Assembly: GCA_030445265.1 (NCBI GenBank)
Contig: JAUCSC010000001.1
Span: forward strand, 62,001 to 126,000
Direction: 5' to 3'
Source of the DNA: Candidatus Saccharimonadota bacterium
GTDB taxonomy: Bacteria > Patescibacteriota > Saccharimonadia > Saccharimonadales > Saccharimonadaceae
Length of the DNA: 64,000 nt
Notes under the pieces: model-generated
Database searches by the model: none
Seen by the model: only the letters and a program-made list of their open reading frames with translations
Told to the model about the DNA's origin: nothing
In this document: positions 16,912 to 24,848 of the stretch, in pieces
Numbering within the stretch: position 1 is the first letter of the stretch
Layout of the letters: each line of letters starts with the position of its first letter
Made by a program: the position numbers and the translations under genes

Positions 16912-17436
16912 CTACTCCTTAAACCAGGTTTGAAAGGCGCCGCGCGCTTTACTTAGTTTAGGACTGATAATAATCTGGCAATAACCTTGATCGGGGTGCT
17001 TCTCGAAATAGTCCTGATGCTCATCCTCGGCAGGATAGAAAGCCTCGAGGGGGCTTAGCTTGGTCACTATCGTCTGGTCCCAGTGTGTCTGAGCGCGCTC
17101 GCGGGCAGCTTCAAAGACGACCTTCTGCGTATCATCGCTGTAAAACATCGCTGATCGATACTGAGTGCCGACGTCAGCACCTTGTCGATTGAGCGATGTT
17201 GGGTCGTGTATCAAGAAAAAGATATCAAGAATGACTTCCGCCGGGATTACCGTTTCGTCGAACGTGACGCGGACCACTTCGGCGTGCCCCGTTTCACCTG
17301 AGGATACCTCGTAGTAGCTAGGCGTTTGTGTTTGCCCGCCGCTATAACCGCTGACCACTTCTGATACGCCTTTCAGGCGCCGGTACACTGCGTCCAAGCA
17401 CCAGAAACATCCACCAGCTAATACGTAACTCGTCAT
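16912..17436 (-). CDS. msrA: peptide methionine sulfoxide reductase A
   Basis: Reduces the S-form of methionine sulfoxide in proteins. 174 residues; the catalytic motif GGCFWCLDAVYRRLKGV (about 8-24) places the nucleophile Cys in GCFW; downstream YSGGQTQTPSYYEVSSGETGHAEVV is the family core. Extra Cys near the end (YCQII) could act as a recycling residue. TATAAT (17448-17443 on the minus strand) lies 6 nt before the ATG. It is transcribed away from mutY across only 30 bp, so two oxidative-damage genes share one tiny divergent promoter region. Confidence 0.95.
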   Translation of the reverse strand: MTSYVLAGGCFWCLDAVYRRLKGVSEVVSGYSGGQTQTPSYYEVSSGETGHAEVVRVTFDETVIPAEVILDIFFLIHDPTSLNRQGADVGTQYRSAMFYSDDTQKVVFEAARERAQTHWDQTIVTKLSPLEAFYPAEDEHQDYFEKHPDQGYCQIIISPKLSKARGAFQTWFKE

Positions 17437-17466
17437 ATACCTATTATACGCCGGTATAATAAAGAG
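17437..17466. promoter_or_regulatory. 30-bp divergent double promoter (msrA / mutY)
   Basis: Both start codons are only 30 bp apart. The space holds TATAAT on the minus strand (17448-17443) and TATAAT on the plus strand (17455-17460), each 6 nt from its ATG. The -35 regions must lie inside the opposite gene, so the two polymerases compete. Confidence 0.75.
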
Positions 17467-18267
17467 ATGAATGAACTCGAGTTCCGTGAGCTTGTCTGGG
17501 AAAAAGGACGCGAACTGTTTCGGCCGATGCCGTGGCGGGATGACCCGTCTCCTTACCGCGTACTCGTCAGTGAATTAATGCTCCAACAAACGCAGGTTGA
17601 GCGAGTGGTTCCTAAGTTTAATGCCTTTGTGGCGGCCTTCCCTGACGTGCATACTTTAGCAGCTGCGACCCTGGCGGACGTACTCACTATGTGGAGCGGA
17701 CTGGGCTATAACCGGCGGGCCAAATTTCTGCATGAAGCTGCCAAGCGAATCGTCGGAGAGTGGCAGGGAGTCATACCTGATGACACGGCGCTACTCACGA
17801 CGCTGCCGGGGATTGGTCCGAATACGGCCGGGGCTATTAGGTGTTATGGCTTCAATCAACCGGCTGATTTTATTGAGACTAATATTCGGACCGTTTATAT
17901 TCACCATTTCTTTGATGACCAAGAAGCTATTGCCGATAGTGACATTATCGATGTGGTGAAGCGGACAGTCGATAGGGAACATCCGAGGCAGTGGTACTGG
18001 GCGTTGATGGATTACGGGAGTGACTTAAAGCGTCGTGGCCTAGGGAGTATCCGTCGAAGCACTGGGTATACCAAGCAGTCGCCGCTCAAAGGAAGCGTCC
18101 GTGAAATTCGTGGCCATATTCTCCGGCTGCTGACCACGGGAGGGCTTGCCGAAGGGGACATGCGTCAGCAAGTCACGGTCGACGAACGGTTTGACCGGGC
18201 CTTGGCTGGGCTTCGCCAAGATGGTTTGGTGCAGGAAACGAATGGCCAATTACATTTACCGCTTTAG
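17467..18267 (+). CDS. mutY: MutY-like adenine DNA glycosylase without Fe-S cluster
   Basis: Base-excision repair enzyme that should remove A mispaired with 8-oxoG. 266 residues: HhH-GPD core with SELMLQQTQVERV (catalytic Glu36), HhH motif LPGIGPNTAGAI (113-124; Asn where bifunctional enzymes have Lys, so monofunctional) and the helix FIETNIRTV. Two oddities: the four-Cys [4Fe-4S] loop expected after about residue 180 is missing (the region reads RRGLGSIRRSTGY), and the catalytic Asp of E. coli MutY (D138) aligns with Glu137. The C-terminal Nudix-like 8-oxoG domain is also absent. A clusterless MutY group is known; the Glu is unusual. Confidence 0.8.
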   Translation: MNELEFRELVWEKGRELFRPMPWRDDPSPYRVLVSELMLQQTQVERVVPKFNAFVAAFPDVHTLAAATLADVLTMWSGLGYNRRAKFLHEAAKRIVGEWQGVIPDDTALLTTLPGIGPNTAGAIRCYGFNQPADFIETNIRTVYIHHFFDDQEAIADSDIIDVVKRTVDREHPRQWYWALMDYGSDLKRRGLGSIRRSTGYTKQSPLKGSVREIRGHILRLLTTGGLAEGDMRQQVTVDERFDRALAGLRQDGLVQETNGQLHLPL

Positions 18268-18285
18268 ACGGTATAATAAAAGGAT

Positions 18286-18831
18286 ATGAAAAGTATGCTC
18301 CGGTCACTGACGGTTGGCTTGCTCAGTGCGGGCGTATTACTTGTCGTTGCTGTTTTTCCGGTTCAGGCGCAGTCGACTACGCTCAGCGACGATCAGTTAC
18401 AGTACATCCGGGCCAATTGTCTGCCGATCAAGAACACGCTGAAGCAGTTGCATGCAACCGACGCATTACTCCGCGTTAACCGCGGTCAGCAGTATGAATC
18501 AATGACGACAAAGCTGATGGAACGACTCGGTACGCGACTGGTCGCCAATGGTCTGACGGTCGCGCCACTGAGTGACGGCCTGACGGAATATAACAAAACG
18601 CTCGCCAAATTCCGGACGACCTATCAAAGCTATGAAGAACAACTTGCCAGTACGCTCCGTATCGACTGCACGAAGCAACCAGCCTCATTTTTCCAAGCAA
18701 TCGAATCAGCCCGTACGAAACGGACCGCCGTCCACGACGCGGTACTTGATCTCCACAAGGCAATTGATACCTACCGAGCTGCCTTTAACGCCTTCCGAGA
18801 AAGTTTTCGACAGGTGAGTAAAGATGAATAA
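18286..18831 (+). CDS. secreted helical protein, unknown
   Basis: 181 residues with a clear signal peptide (positively charged start, hydrophobic core about 9-27, AQA cleavage near 30). The mature part is all-helical with two Cys (ANC and RIDC), perhaps one disulfide made by the DsbA-like enzyme. TATAAT is 8 nt before the ATG. It overlaps the following membrane gene by 8 bp, so the two probably form a surface pair. No family recognised. Confidence 0.65.
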   Translation: MKSMLRSLTVGLLSAGVLLVVAVFPVQAQSTTLSDDQLQYIRANCLPIKNTLKQLHATDALLRVNRGQQYESMTTKLMERLGTRLVANGLTVAPLSDGLTEYNKTLAKFRTTYQSYEEQLASTLRIDCTKQPASFFQAIESARTKRTAVHDAVLDLHKAIDTYRAAFNAFRESFRQVSKDE

Positions 18832-19189
18832 CGATATTATTCCTTCAAAGGGCGCATTTTGGGAGCACCGTCGCTTGCTTATTCTCATTACACTGACGAT
18901 TACCGTCGCCCTCATACTGGTCAGCGTCAGTATGGCGCTCTATTCAGCCAGCGGTGCAGCGCAGCTTGACCTGAGCCGCCCCGGGTATCGTTCAGTGAGT
19001 GATCAAGCGATTGTTGACGACAAAAGCTTTGGTGAGTATGCTCCTCTCGGAACAATCAATGAGGACTCGCTCGACGAGTTTGAAAAGCTGTACGAAAGCC
19101 AGTCAGCCAAAGCCAAAGCTGTCGACGCTTTTAGTGGCGATCCATTGAACCCTGAAGTGCTTCTCAGCGGTTCGACAGCCACCGAATAA
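18824..19189 (+). CDS. single-pass membrane protein, unknown
   Basis: 121 residues: a short cytoplasmic tail, one membrane helix (about 19-42, LLILITLTITVALILVSVSMALY) and an acidic extracellular tail without Cys. It starts inside the end of the secreted helical gene (8-bp overlap) and is probably translated with it. No family recognised; the pairing suggests a secreted protein and its membrane partner. Confidence 0.6.
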   Translation: MNNDIIPSKGAFWEHRRLLILITLTITVALILVSVSMALYSASGAAQLDLSRPGYRSVSDQAIVDDKSFGEYAPLGTINEDSLDEFEKLYESQSAKAKAVDAFSGDPLNPEVLLSGSTATE

Positions 19190-19209
19190 GGGTTACCGCC
19201 ACGAGGCCA

Positions 19210-19887
19210 TTAGGGCTGGAAGGTTACTTCAAACAATTCGCAGAGGAGAGCGTGGTCTTCGACTAGTTCGGGGAACTCCGGGAATGACTCGGCGATTCGT
19301 CGGTGGAGCAGGACGTGACAGCGCTGGAGTTGTTCGGTCGTGGTTATATCGAAGTCTTCGCGCATCACTCTTTCGCCGTCACCGATGATATCGACGACGA
19401 GGGGGAGCAGCTTATCAACCATACGGACGAAGCGAGCTTCTGGGTCAGACTGGGCTTCATAGGCCCTGAGGAGGCGCGCAGTGTAGGGTGGCAGCTCACG
19501 AAGGAGTGACTCAAGCGCATCATGTTCATTTTTCTCTTTATCGGCAAGTTCCTGGGTATTGAGGGTCAAGGTAGCGACGTCACCAGTTTTGAGCTCTATT
19601 AAATCATGGACAATCGCATACTGACTGACAAGTGACGGATTTAACCGATCGTGGTACAGCGCATCGGCTAGCTCGGTCGCGACGAGCGCCAGCATAAAGC
19701 TGTGCTCGGCATCATTCTCTTGCTCGCTGTCCTCATAGCGCGGAACACGCTCAACTCGCGCAAATTTCATAGCTGCTGCTCCAAGTGAAAGGGTGATGAC
19801 TGATGAATTGATATACGGATGCGCCTCATTCAACCGTTCTTTTTCTTGTGAAATTAAGTCAAACTTTCTTGTATGGAGCTTTTCCAT
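19210..19887 (-). CDS. HD-domain phosphohydrolase (YfbR-like)
   Basis: 225 residues. The HD signature is spread as H in ENDAEHSFML, HD in AIVHDLIELKTGD and a later D in VRMVDKLLPL, the pattern of metal-dependent 5'-nucleotidases / HDDC2-type enzymes acting on deoxynucleoside monophosphates. The start was moved to 19887 (MEKLHTRKF), which has AGAAGGG upstream; the long frame adds an unlikely N-terminus. It diverges from a Nudix-like gene and lies near a DNPH1-like gene, a group fitting nucleotide-pool cleaning. Confidence 0.78.
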   Translation of the reverse strand: MEKLHTRKFDLISQEKERLNEAHPYINSSVITLSLGAAAMKFARVERVPRYEDSEQENDAEHSFMLALVATELADALYHDRLNPSLVSQYAIVHDLIELKTGDVATLTLNTQELADKEKNEHDALESLLRELPPYTARLLRAYEAQSDPEARFVRMVDKLLPLVVDIIGDGERVMREDFDITTTEQLQRCHVLLHRRIAESFPEFPELVEDHALLCELFEVTFQP

Positions 19888-19986
19888 GACATTTGCCCTT
19901 CTGTCCTCTATCGTTATGTAACAGAGAACACTTTCACTATATAAACTTGTTAAAAGCATGGATAGAAAGTATAATTTGAGTCAAAT

Positions 19987-20670
19987 ATGTTTGAGCTTGC
20001 ATCAATCGACCATCACATCAAGCGTCACATCATGGCTGTGCTCATGTATCAAGAGACGGCCCGTTTTCGCGATCTACGGCCACCGCGTACCGATACGAAC
20101 CTCTTTAGCTATCACCTGAATGGCCTGATTCGAAGTGGCATGATGGAAAAAAACGTGGGAGGCTATCAGCTCAGTGCGAGCGGACTCGCCTATGTCGATC
20201 GGGTGAGTACCGAAAAAAATACCATACGCTCTCAGCCCAAGATCATCACCATGCTACTCGTTCAGAACAGTGATGGGGATGTACTGATTCAAAAACGCAC
20301 CAAGCAGCCATATATCAATGCCTGGACCCTGCCGTATGGAAAGGTCCATATTGATGATCGGTCTGTTGACGATGCGGCAAGTCGAGAAGCATATGAAAAG
20401 CTCGGACTTACGGATCAGCCGAAGGTTCATATTGGCGATTGTTATATTAGGGTTACAGGCGATGATGCCATCATGTCCACGACGCTGGCTCATGTGTTTC
20501 GATTTGACTCGGATGATGTCGTGACGTCAGATACCATCCAGTGGGCTCGTCCTCACAAGCTGCGGCAGTATCGGCTGGCACCAGCCGTCGAATCAATCGT
20601 TGCTCGAGGTTTCTTCAACGATCCATTCTTTTTTGAGGAGTTTAATGAACACTGGACGACACCCAGTTAA
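19987..20670 (+). CDS. winged-helix plus Nudix-like protein
   Basis: 227 residues. Residues about 1-75 form a winged helix (FRDLRPPRTDTNLFSYHLNGLIRSGMMEK, transcription-factor-like). Residues about 85-200 are a Nudix fold, but the Nudix box is degenerate: GKVHIDDRSVDDAASREAYEKLGL has Asp at the first Glu and Lys at one of the catalytic Glu positions. It may therefore be a ligand-sensing regulator (in the manner of NrtR, with the domains in the reverse order) rather than an enzyme. TATAAT is 11 nt before the ATG. It converges on the DNPH1-like gene with a 4-bp overlap. Confidence 0.75.
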   Translation: MFELASIDHHIKRHIMAVLMYQETARFRDLRPPRTDTNLFSYHLNGLIRSGMMEKNVGGYQLSASGLAYVDRVSTEKNTIRSQPKIITMLLVQNSDGDVLIQKRTKQPYINAWTLPYGKVHIDDRSVDDAASREAYEKLGLTDQPKVHIGDCYIRVTGDDAIMSTTLAHVFRFDSDDVVTSDTIQWARPHKLRQYRLAPAVESIVARGFFNDPFFFEEFNEHWTTPS

Positions 20671-21095
20671 CGTTTATTAATAAATTGTGTGATGGTCGTT
20701 ACCGGGATATCCGATGGCTGATAATCCACGGTCGTAAAGTACGCATTCCCCGCAATCATGGCCGACAGCATCGAGCGAGCAGCCGAGTTAAACAGGCAAA
20801 GAATCGGTTTATGTAAGTTCTCGGCATAAGCAAGTTCATAACCGACTCCGAGAGACGGATTCGTCACCTCGGCAATGACAATATCTGCTTGGTTGATCAT
20901 GGCGATATCGCGGGCATAGATCTCATCAACAGGGAGTGGACTGCCACCATATAAAATCGCGTCATTAACGAATATCTCACTAAGCACGGCACCGCCCGCT
21001 TCTTTAATGGCAGTAACGATTGCTTGATATGACGACATATCACCACCGCCCCGAATAGAGCAGGCGAAATATACCTTAGGCTTTGAGCCGGTCAC
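20667..21095 (-). CDS. DNPH1-like 2'-deoxynucleoside 5'-phosphate N-hydrolase
   Basis: Splits deoxynucleotides into base and deoxyribose 5-phosphate in this family (nucleoside 2-deoxyribosyltransferase fold). 142 residues from a GTG at 21095: KVYFACSIRGGG (P-loop-like start), DIAMINQADIVIAEVTNPS and SLGVGYELAYAENLHKPILCL with the catalytic Glu in AEV. The pattern is that of DNPH1/Rcl. It overlaps the last codons of murC by 20 bp. A longer frame to 21197 exists but runs wholly through murC. Role inferred: removal of modified dNMPs. Confidence 0.75.
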   Translation of the reverse strand: MTGSKPKVYFACSIRGGGDMSSYQAIVTAIKEAGGAVLSEIFVNDAILYGGSPLPVDEIYARDIAMINQADIVIAEVTNPSLGVGYELAYAENLHKPILCLFNSAARSMLSAMIAGNAYFTTVDYQPSDIPVTTITQFINKR

Positions 21096-22329
21096 GCACC
21101 CATCCGTCAATCGCGCCGGCGCCCATACATATGACCAGTTTTCCATCCGCTCGGGCTTGCTCGATCGCCGCCCATAATGCGTCATCAAAGTCGGCAATGA
21201 TCACCCGGTCTTTATTGGTGAGGGTCTGTATTAATTCTTCGGGGGGTAAGATAGTCAGTGAAGGGTCTTCGCGGGACAGGTAGGTCGGTAGCCAGTAAAC
21301 CGTCTCCGCCGCTTCAAACTGGTTGGTGTACTGGTCTTTGATTTCATGCTGCCGAATATTCTGGTGAGGCTGATACACGAGCACCACCTGATGATTAAGC
21401 TCACTTGCCAGTTGTAGGGTAGCAGCAATCTCGGCTGGGTTATGGCCGTAATCACTATAAAGGTTCTCGGCGAGCTTCTCGAAGCGACGATCAGTGCCCG
21501 GGAAATTATTGAGAATACTATCACTCGACTCAGTCAGTCCCAGCTGGTGCAGTCCAGCCTGGACGAGGGTGGCGTTGCGGCGATTATGCGCTCCCGGCAG
21601 GTGCAGTTCATTATTCACTTCATCAATGCCAAGCAAGGTGGCATGAGCAAGTCCATCAAAAATCTGGCCCTGCTCTTGTTGCCAGGCGATGACATGGCTG
21701 GACTGTTCGGCAAATTGACGAAACGACGTAAAATAGTCGTCTTCGGTCGGAAAAGTATCAAAATGATCGTGTTCAATCGAGGTAATTAACGACAGATACG
21801 GCTGGTAGCGTAAGAAATTCTTATCAAACTCATCACATTCATAGACAAAATATTCGCTCGTCGGCTCAAACAAGCCGCTTGGCCCAAAGCTGATAGTCGT
21901 ACCGATAGAATAGCTGACGGTGATACCAAGCTGTTGGAGCGCCCAAATCATCATGCCCGTGGTTGTTGTTTTGCCGTGTGAGCCCGATATAGCAATCAGC
22001 TTCAGCTGCTTTTCGGTGATGATGTGTGCGAGTAGATCATCACGTTTCCCAGTGCGGATACCGAGTTCGCGGGCTAGGACAAGCTCCGGATGATTATCAG
22101 GGAGGGCTGCGGTGTAGATAAACCAGTCAATTGACTTGGCGTGATGCGAGGTACGCAGGAATTCACCGTCCTGTGGACCGATGTGAACCTGTGCGCCGCT
22201 GTGCTCCAGTTGCTCGGTCATAAGGCCAGGGTAGAGGTCAGAGCCGAGGATTTCGTAGCCAGCATCACGAGCAATTTCTGCCAATGGGCCAATGCCGACA
22301 CCACCGATACCGGAGAAATAAATATTCAT
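21076..22329 (-). CDS. murC: UDP-N-acetylmuramate-L-alanine ligase
   Basis: Adds L-Ala to UDP-MurNAc in peptidoglycan synthesis (cytoplasm). 417 residues, a little shorter than the usual 450-490. N-terminal Rossmann segment MNIYFSGIGGVGIGPLAEIA (HIGGxGM-like), P-loop ISGSHGKTTTTGMM (about 110), the ligase core EYFVYECDEFDKNFLRYQP and ITSIEHDHFDTFPT, and the C-terminal DYGHNPAEIAATL. The Mpl recycling ligase is an alternative, but length and context favour MurC. The start at 22329 follows TATACT by 7 nt (leaderless pattern); the ORF upstream of it contains the promoter. Confidence 0.88.
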   Translation of the reverse strand: MNIYFSGIGGVGIGPLAEIARDAGYEILGSDLYPGLMTEQLEHSGAQVHIGPQDGEFLRTSHHAKSIDWFIYTAALPDNHPELVLARELGIRTGKRDDLLAHIITEKQLKLIAISGSHGKTTTTGMMIWALQQLGITVSYSIGTTISFGPSGLFEPTSEYFVYECDEFDKNFLRYQPYLSLITSIEHDHFDTFPTEDDYFTSFRQFAEQSSHVIAWQQEQGQIFDGLAHATLLGIDEVNNELHLPGAHNRRNATLVQAGLHQLGLTESSDSILNNFPGTDRRFEKLAENLYSDYGHNPAEIAATLQLASELNHQVVLVYQPHQNIRQHEIKDQYTNQFEAAETVYWLPTYLSREDPSLTILPPEELIQTLTNKDRVIIADFDDALWAAIEQARADGKLVICMGAGAIDGWVRDRLKA

Positions 22330-22373
22330 TGTGCTTAGTATATCACTTGTTTCTACCTCTGTTGTATGGTGTA

Positions 22374-23618
22374 ATGGAAATAACAGTTCTAAAAACAAAC
22401 ATTATGATTAAAACCATTATCCATAAATTATATGAGAGTCGCCATTTTTGGCGAACAGCCACCTTCAGCGAGGTGGCGGAGCTGTATGCATCGCGTACAC
22501 TTCGGACGATGGCCATTTATATCGGTGGTGGCTTTGCCTCGGTGTACTTGTTTGAAGAAGGGCTGAGTCTGATGGTCATCGTCAGCTACTGGGCCTGCTA
22601 CTATCTCCTCAAAGTCCCCGCGACCTTTATCGCGGCGCCAGTGACGGCATACTTTGGCCCCAAACACAGTATTCTCTTTAGCAACATCCTGTATATCCCG
22701 GCGATGATTGCTCTTGGTTTTTACCCTCAACTTGGCTTTGCATCGGTATTGATTTGGGGATTACTCAACTGCATGTCGATGGCACTGTATCAGGTGGCCT
22801 ATCTCGTCGATTTTTCACAGGTAAAAAGCATGGAACACGGCGGCAAAGAGCTTGGCTATATGAATATCTTAGAGCGGGTCGCGATCGGTATCAGCCCGCT
22901 CATCGGGGGAGTGATTGCCCTCTTTTATGGCGCCCCGTCGATTATGTGGGTGTCGGCCGCCGTCTTTTTGGTCGCTTCTTTACCCCTTATGCAAACGCTT
23001 GAGCCCACCCCGACCAGACAGAAGATTCGCATCGAGGGTTTTCCGTGGCGTTACCACCGCTCAAGTATCGTGTCACAGATTGGACTTGGGTTTGATGTGC
23101 TGGCGTCTGGTACAGTTTGGAGTTTGTTTATTGCCGTTGTCATTCTTCCAGGGGCTGGCGATGAGCTCTACGTTACCTTAGGAGCATTATCATCGGTCAC
23201 GATCCTAGTGGCCATCGTCACGTCCTATACGTTTGGCCGTTTGATCGACCGGCGGCGGGGCGGTGATCTTCTCAACATCAGCACCATTGCCAACGCCATC
23301 ATTCATGCCTTTCGCCCCTTTGTCACGACGCCAGCTGGAGTGGTTGGGGTCAATGTCACCAATGAAGTTTCCACGACTGGCTATAAGCTGGCATATACGC
23401 GGGGGCTTTTTGATACGGCTGACATCTCCGGCCAGCGCGTTTTTTACTTGGTCGTCACCGAAGCCTCGGGCAATATGGGCGCATCAATCGCGGCCTTCAT
23501 ATTGGTTGGGTTGCTTTATTTCCTGCCAGATATCACGGCCATGCAGCTATTCTATTTCATCGTGGCGCTTGTCGTCCTGCTGATTACCACCGTTCATTTC
23601 CGCATCTATCGCCGTTAA
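22374..23618 (+). CDS. MFS-type membrane transporter
   Basis: 414 residues with about 11-12 membrane helices in two bundles separated by a hydrophilic loop (about 195-215, EPTPTRQKIRIEGFPWR). Signature residues are weak (FGRLIDRRRGGDLL resembles motif A of the second half). Substrate unknown. The start is uncertain: ATG 22374 or ATG 22404 (MIKTIIHKLYESRHF); neither has a clear SD. It diverges from murC. Confidence 0.7.
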   Translation: MEITVLKTNIMIKTIIHKLYESRHFWRTATFSEVAELYASRTLRTMAIYIGGGFASVYLFEEGLSLMVIVSYWACYYLLKVPATFIAAPVTAYFGPKHSILFSNILYIPAMIALGFYPQLGFASVLIWGLLNCMSMALYQVAYLVDFSQVKSMEHGGKELGYMNILERVAIGISPLIGGVIALFYGAPSIMWVSAAVFLVASLPLMQTLEPTPTRQKIRIEGFPWRYHRSSIVSQIGLGFDVLASGTVWSLFIAVVILPGAGDELYVTLGALSSVTILVAIVTSYTFGRLIDRRRGGDLLNISTIANAIIHAFRPFVTTPAGVVGVNVTNEVSTTGYKLAYTRGLFDTADISGQRVFYLVVTEASGNMGASIAAFILVGLLYFLPDITAMQLFYFIVALVVLLITTVHFRIYRR

Positions 23619-23660
23619 CCCCTTATGCTATACTGATAGCACAAATAGGTAGGTGGGTAG

Positions 23661-24293
23661 GTGGCTGACAAACGAACCATTAGTCGGAGTATTAAGGAGC
23701 TGCAGCGGGTAAAGACGTGGCAGCTTGTTGTTTTGCTCATCTTGGCTTGTTTCCTATCGGCTACATTCCTCCGACTCAATAACATTGGTATGGTCGAACG
23801 GCGTAGCGCCGTTCAATTCGCCGACGAGGGCGGTGATCAAGACACGATCATTAAGCGATTGTATGAATTACAACGCTATGTCTCGAGTCACATGAACACT
23901 GACATGGGCCGGGGGATTTATCTCGAGCAAAGCTATAAGCGTGATGTCCAAGCCGCCTATGATAAGGCATCAAATGACCAAAATCCTAATGGTAATATTT
24001 ATAAAAAAGCTCAAGAGGTTTGTGCACCGCAGTACAGTCGCTACTCCAGCGCCTATCTGGCCTGTACCACTGGTGAATTACAGAAATATCCCGCAGCACA
24101 GGACCTCATAAGCTCGGTCGCACTACCGCGCGCGGACAGTTATTTGCATGCTTTTGCTTCACCGCTTTGGTCACCAGACTTTGCCGGCTGGTCGGTGGTG
24201 CTTTGTGGCGTTATCCTGCTCGTCATTGTGGCTCGCTTGCTTAGCTTGCTGGTCCTGAGGGCGCTACTCCATCAGCACTACCGTAGCGTTTAG
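23661..24293 (+). CDS. membrane protein with two helices and an external helical domain
   Basis: 210 residues. One helix near the N-terminus (about 21-40), an external region (about 45-165) with two Cys (EVCAPQY and LACTTG) and a C-terminal helix (about 175-200). The start is GTG, preceded by a TAGG/AGGT repeat (23647-23661) in place of a normal SD; TATACT is near 23628. Unknown family. Confidence 0.6.
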   Translation: MADKRTISRSIKELQRVKTWQLVVLLILACFLSATFLRLNNIGMVERRSAVQFADEGGDQDTIIKRLYELQRYVSSHMNTDMGRGIYLEQSYKRDVQAAYDKASNDQNPNGNIYKKAQEVCAPQYSRYSSAYLACTTGELQKYPAAQDLISSVALPRADSYLHAFASPLWSPDFAGWSVVLCGVILLVIVARLLSLLVLRALLHQHYRSV

Positions 24294-24296
24294 GTG

Positions 24297-24325
24297 TTGA
24301 CAGGGGCGGGCGCTCGCGGTACGCT
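24297..24325 (+). promoter_or_regulatory. promoter of the 68-residue gene
   Basis: TTGACA (24297-24302), 17-bp spacer, TACGCT (24320-24325). Its SD-bearing leader of about 30 nt differs from the leaderless genes around it. Confidence 0.6.
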
Positions 24326-24363
24326 AACACTCACAAGCACTAATAGGAGGTATAAGAATACTT

Positions 24364-24570
24364 ATGGCTTACAGTCACACAAACTCAAAGGGCGTTACAT
24401 ACTACTTGCACAGCACCGAAGTAACCCTTCGTGGTGGCAAACCACAGACCATCTTCTTTTTCGCAAAAGTAGAGAAGAACGAAAAAGGTACACCAGTTGA
24501 CCTACCATCTGACCGCATCGTCAAAGAAAATCCTCGCAATGGTTTCTTGACGGTTTCTAAGAAAAAGTAA
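24364..24570 (+). CDS. 68-residue conserved-looking small protein
   Basis: A compact beta-rich sequence: MAYSHTNSKGVTYYLHSTEV, GKPQTIFFFAKVEK, then VDLPSDRIVKENPRNGFLTV and a Lys-rich end. AGGAGG is 10 nt upstream. It has a strong -35, an SD and its own terminator, so it is likely well expressed. The order of strands and the NPRNGFLTV ending suggest a small nucleic-acid- or ribosome-associated fold, but no named family was recognised. Confidence 0.7.
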   Translation: MAYSHTNSKGVTYYLHSTEVTLRGGKPQTIFFFAKVEKNEKGTPVDLPSDRIVKENPRNGFLTVSKKK

Positions 24571-24639
24571 TTCAGATTACTATTGCAGCATAAGCACCAT
24601 ACGGAGTATAGTAATACCCAAACAAACAGGTGCCAAAAT

Positions 24640-24664
24640 TGCCCCCTCCCCGGGGGCATTTTTT
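24640..24664 (+). terminator. intrinsic terminator
   Basis: TGCCCCC / GGGGGCA stem, 5-nt loop, then TTTTTT. It ends the 68-residue gene. Confidence 0.88.
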
Positions 24665-24728
24665 GTTGGTGTTTACAGGGGTATTTTCTGCTTGGGTCAT
24701 AGTATAGCCATGCCAATAATGGCCTGTA

Positions 24729-24744
24729 TGTAACATTTATCACA
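24729..24744 (-). promoter_or_regulatory. CRP-type operator with minus-strand promoter
   Basis: TGTAACATTTATCACA matches 9 of 10 positions. Its centre (24736.5) is 30.5 bp before TATACT on the minus strand (24706-24701), the class II position. The transcript would start near 24694 and soon meet the hairpin at 24640-24658, so it may be a short RNA antisense to the end of the 68-residue gene's transcript. Confidence 0.4.
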
Positions 24745-24812
24745 TCAGTTTGCTAATAATCTTTGAACTAACTGCTGGCAAAAGTACAACGGCGCTCGAG
24801 AGGTGTCATGAT

Positions 24813-24841
24813 TGACTAAACATATAGCTTGTGCTATAATA
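24813..24841 (+). promoter_or_regulatory. promoter giving a leaderless mRNA
   Basis: TTGACT (24813-24818), 17-bp spacer, TATAA-type -10 (24836-24841), ATG 7 nt later at 24849. Confidence 0.75.
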
Positions 24842-24848
24842 TAAAATA

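Noticed and set aside
19917-19932. TGTAACAGAGAACACT as a further CRP-type site
   Set aside because: Only 7 of 10 positions match and no -10 box lies 30 bp away on either strand.
24402-24743. 113-codon minus-strand frame over the 68-residue gene
   Set aside because: Antisense to a clear gene, crosses a terminator hairpin and has no sensible start.
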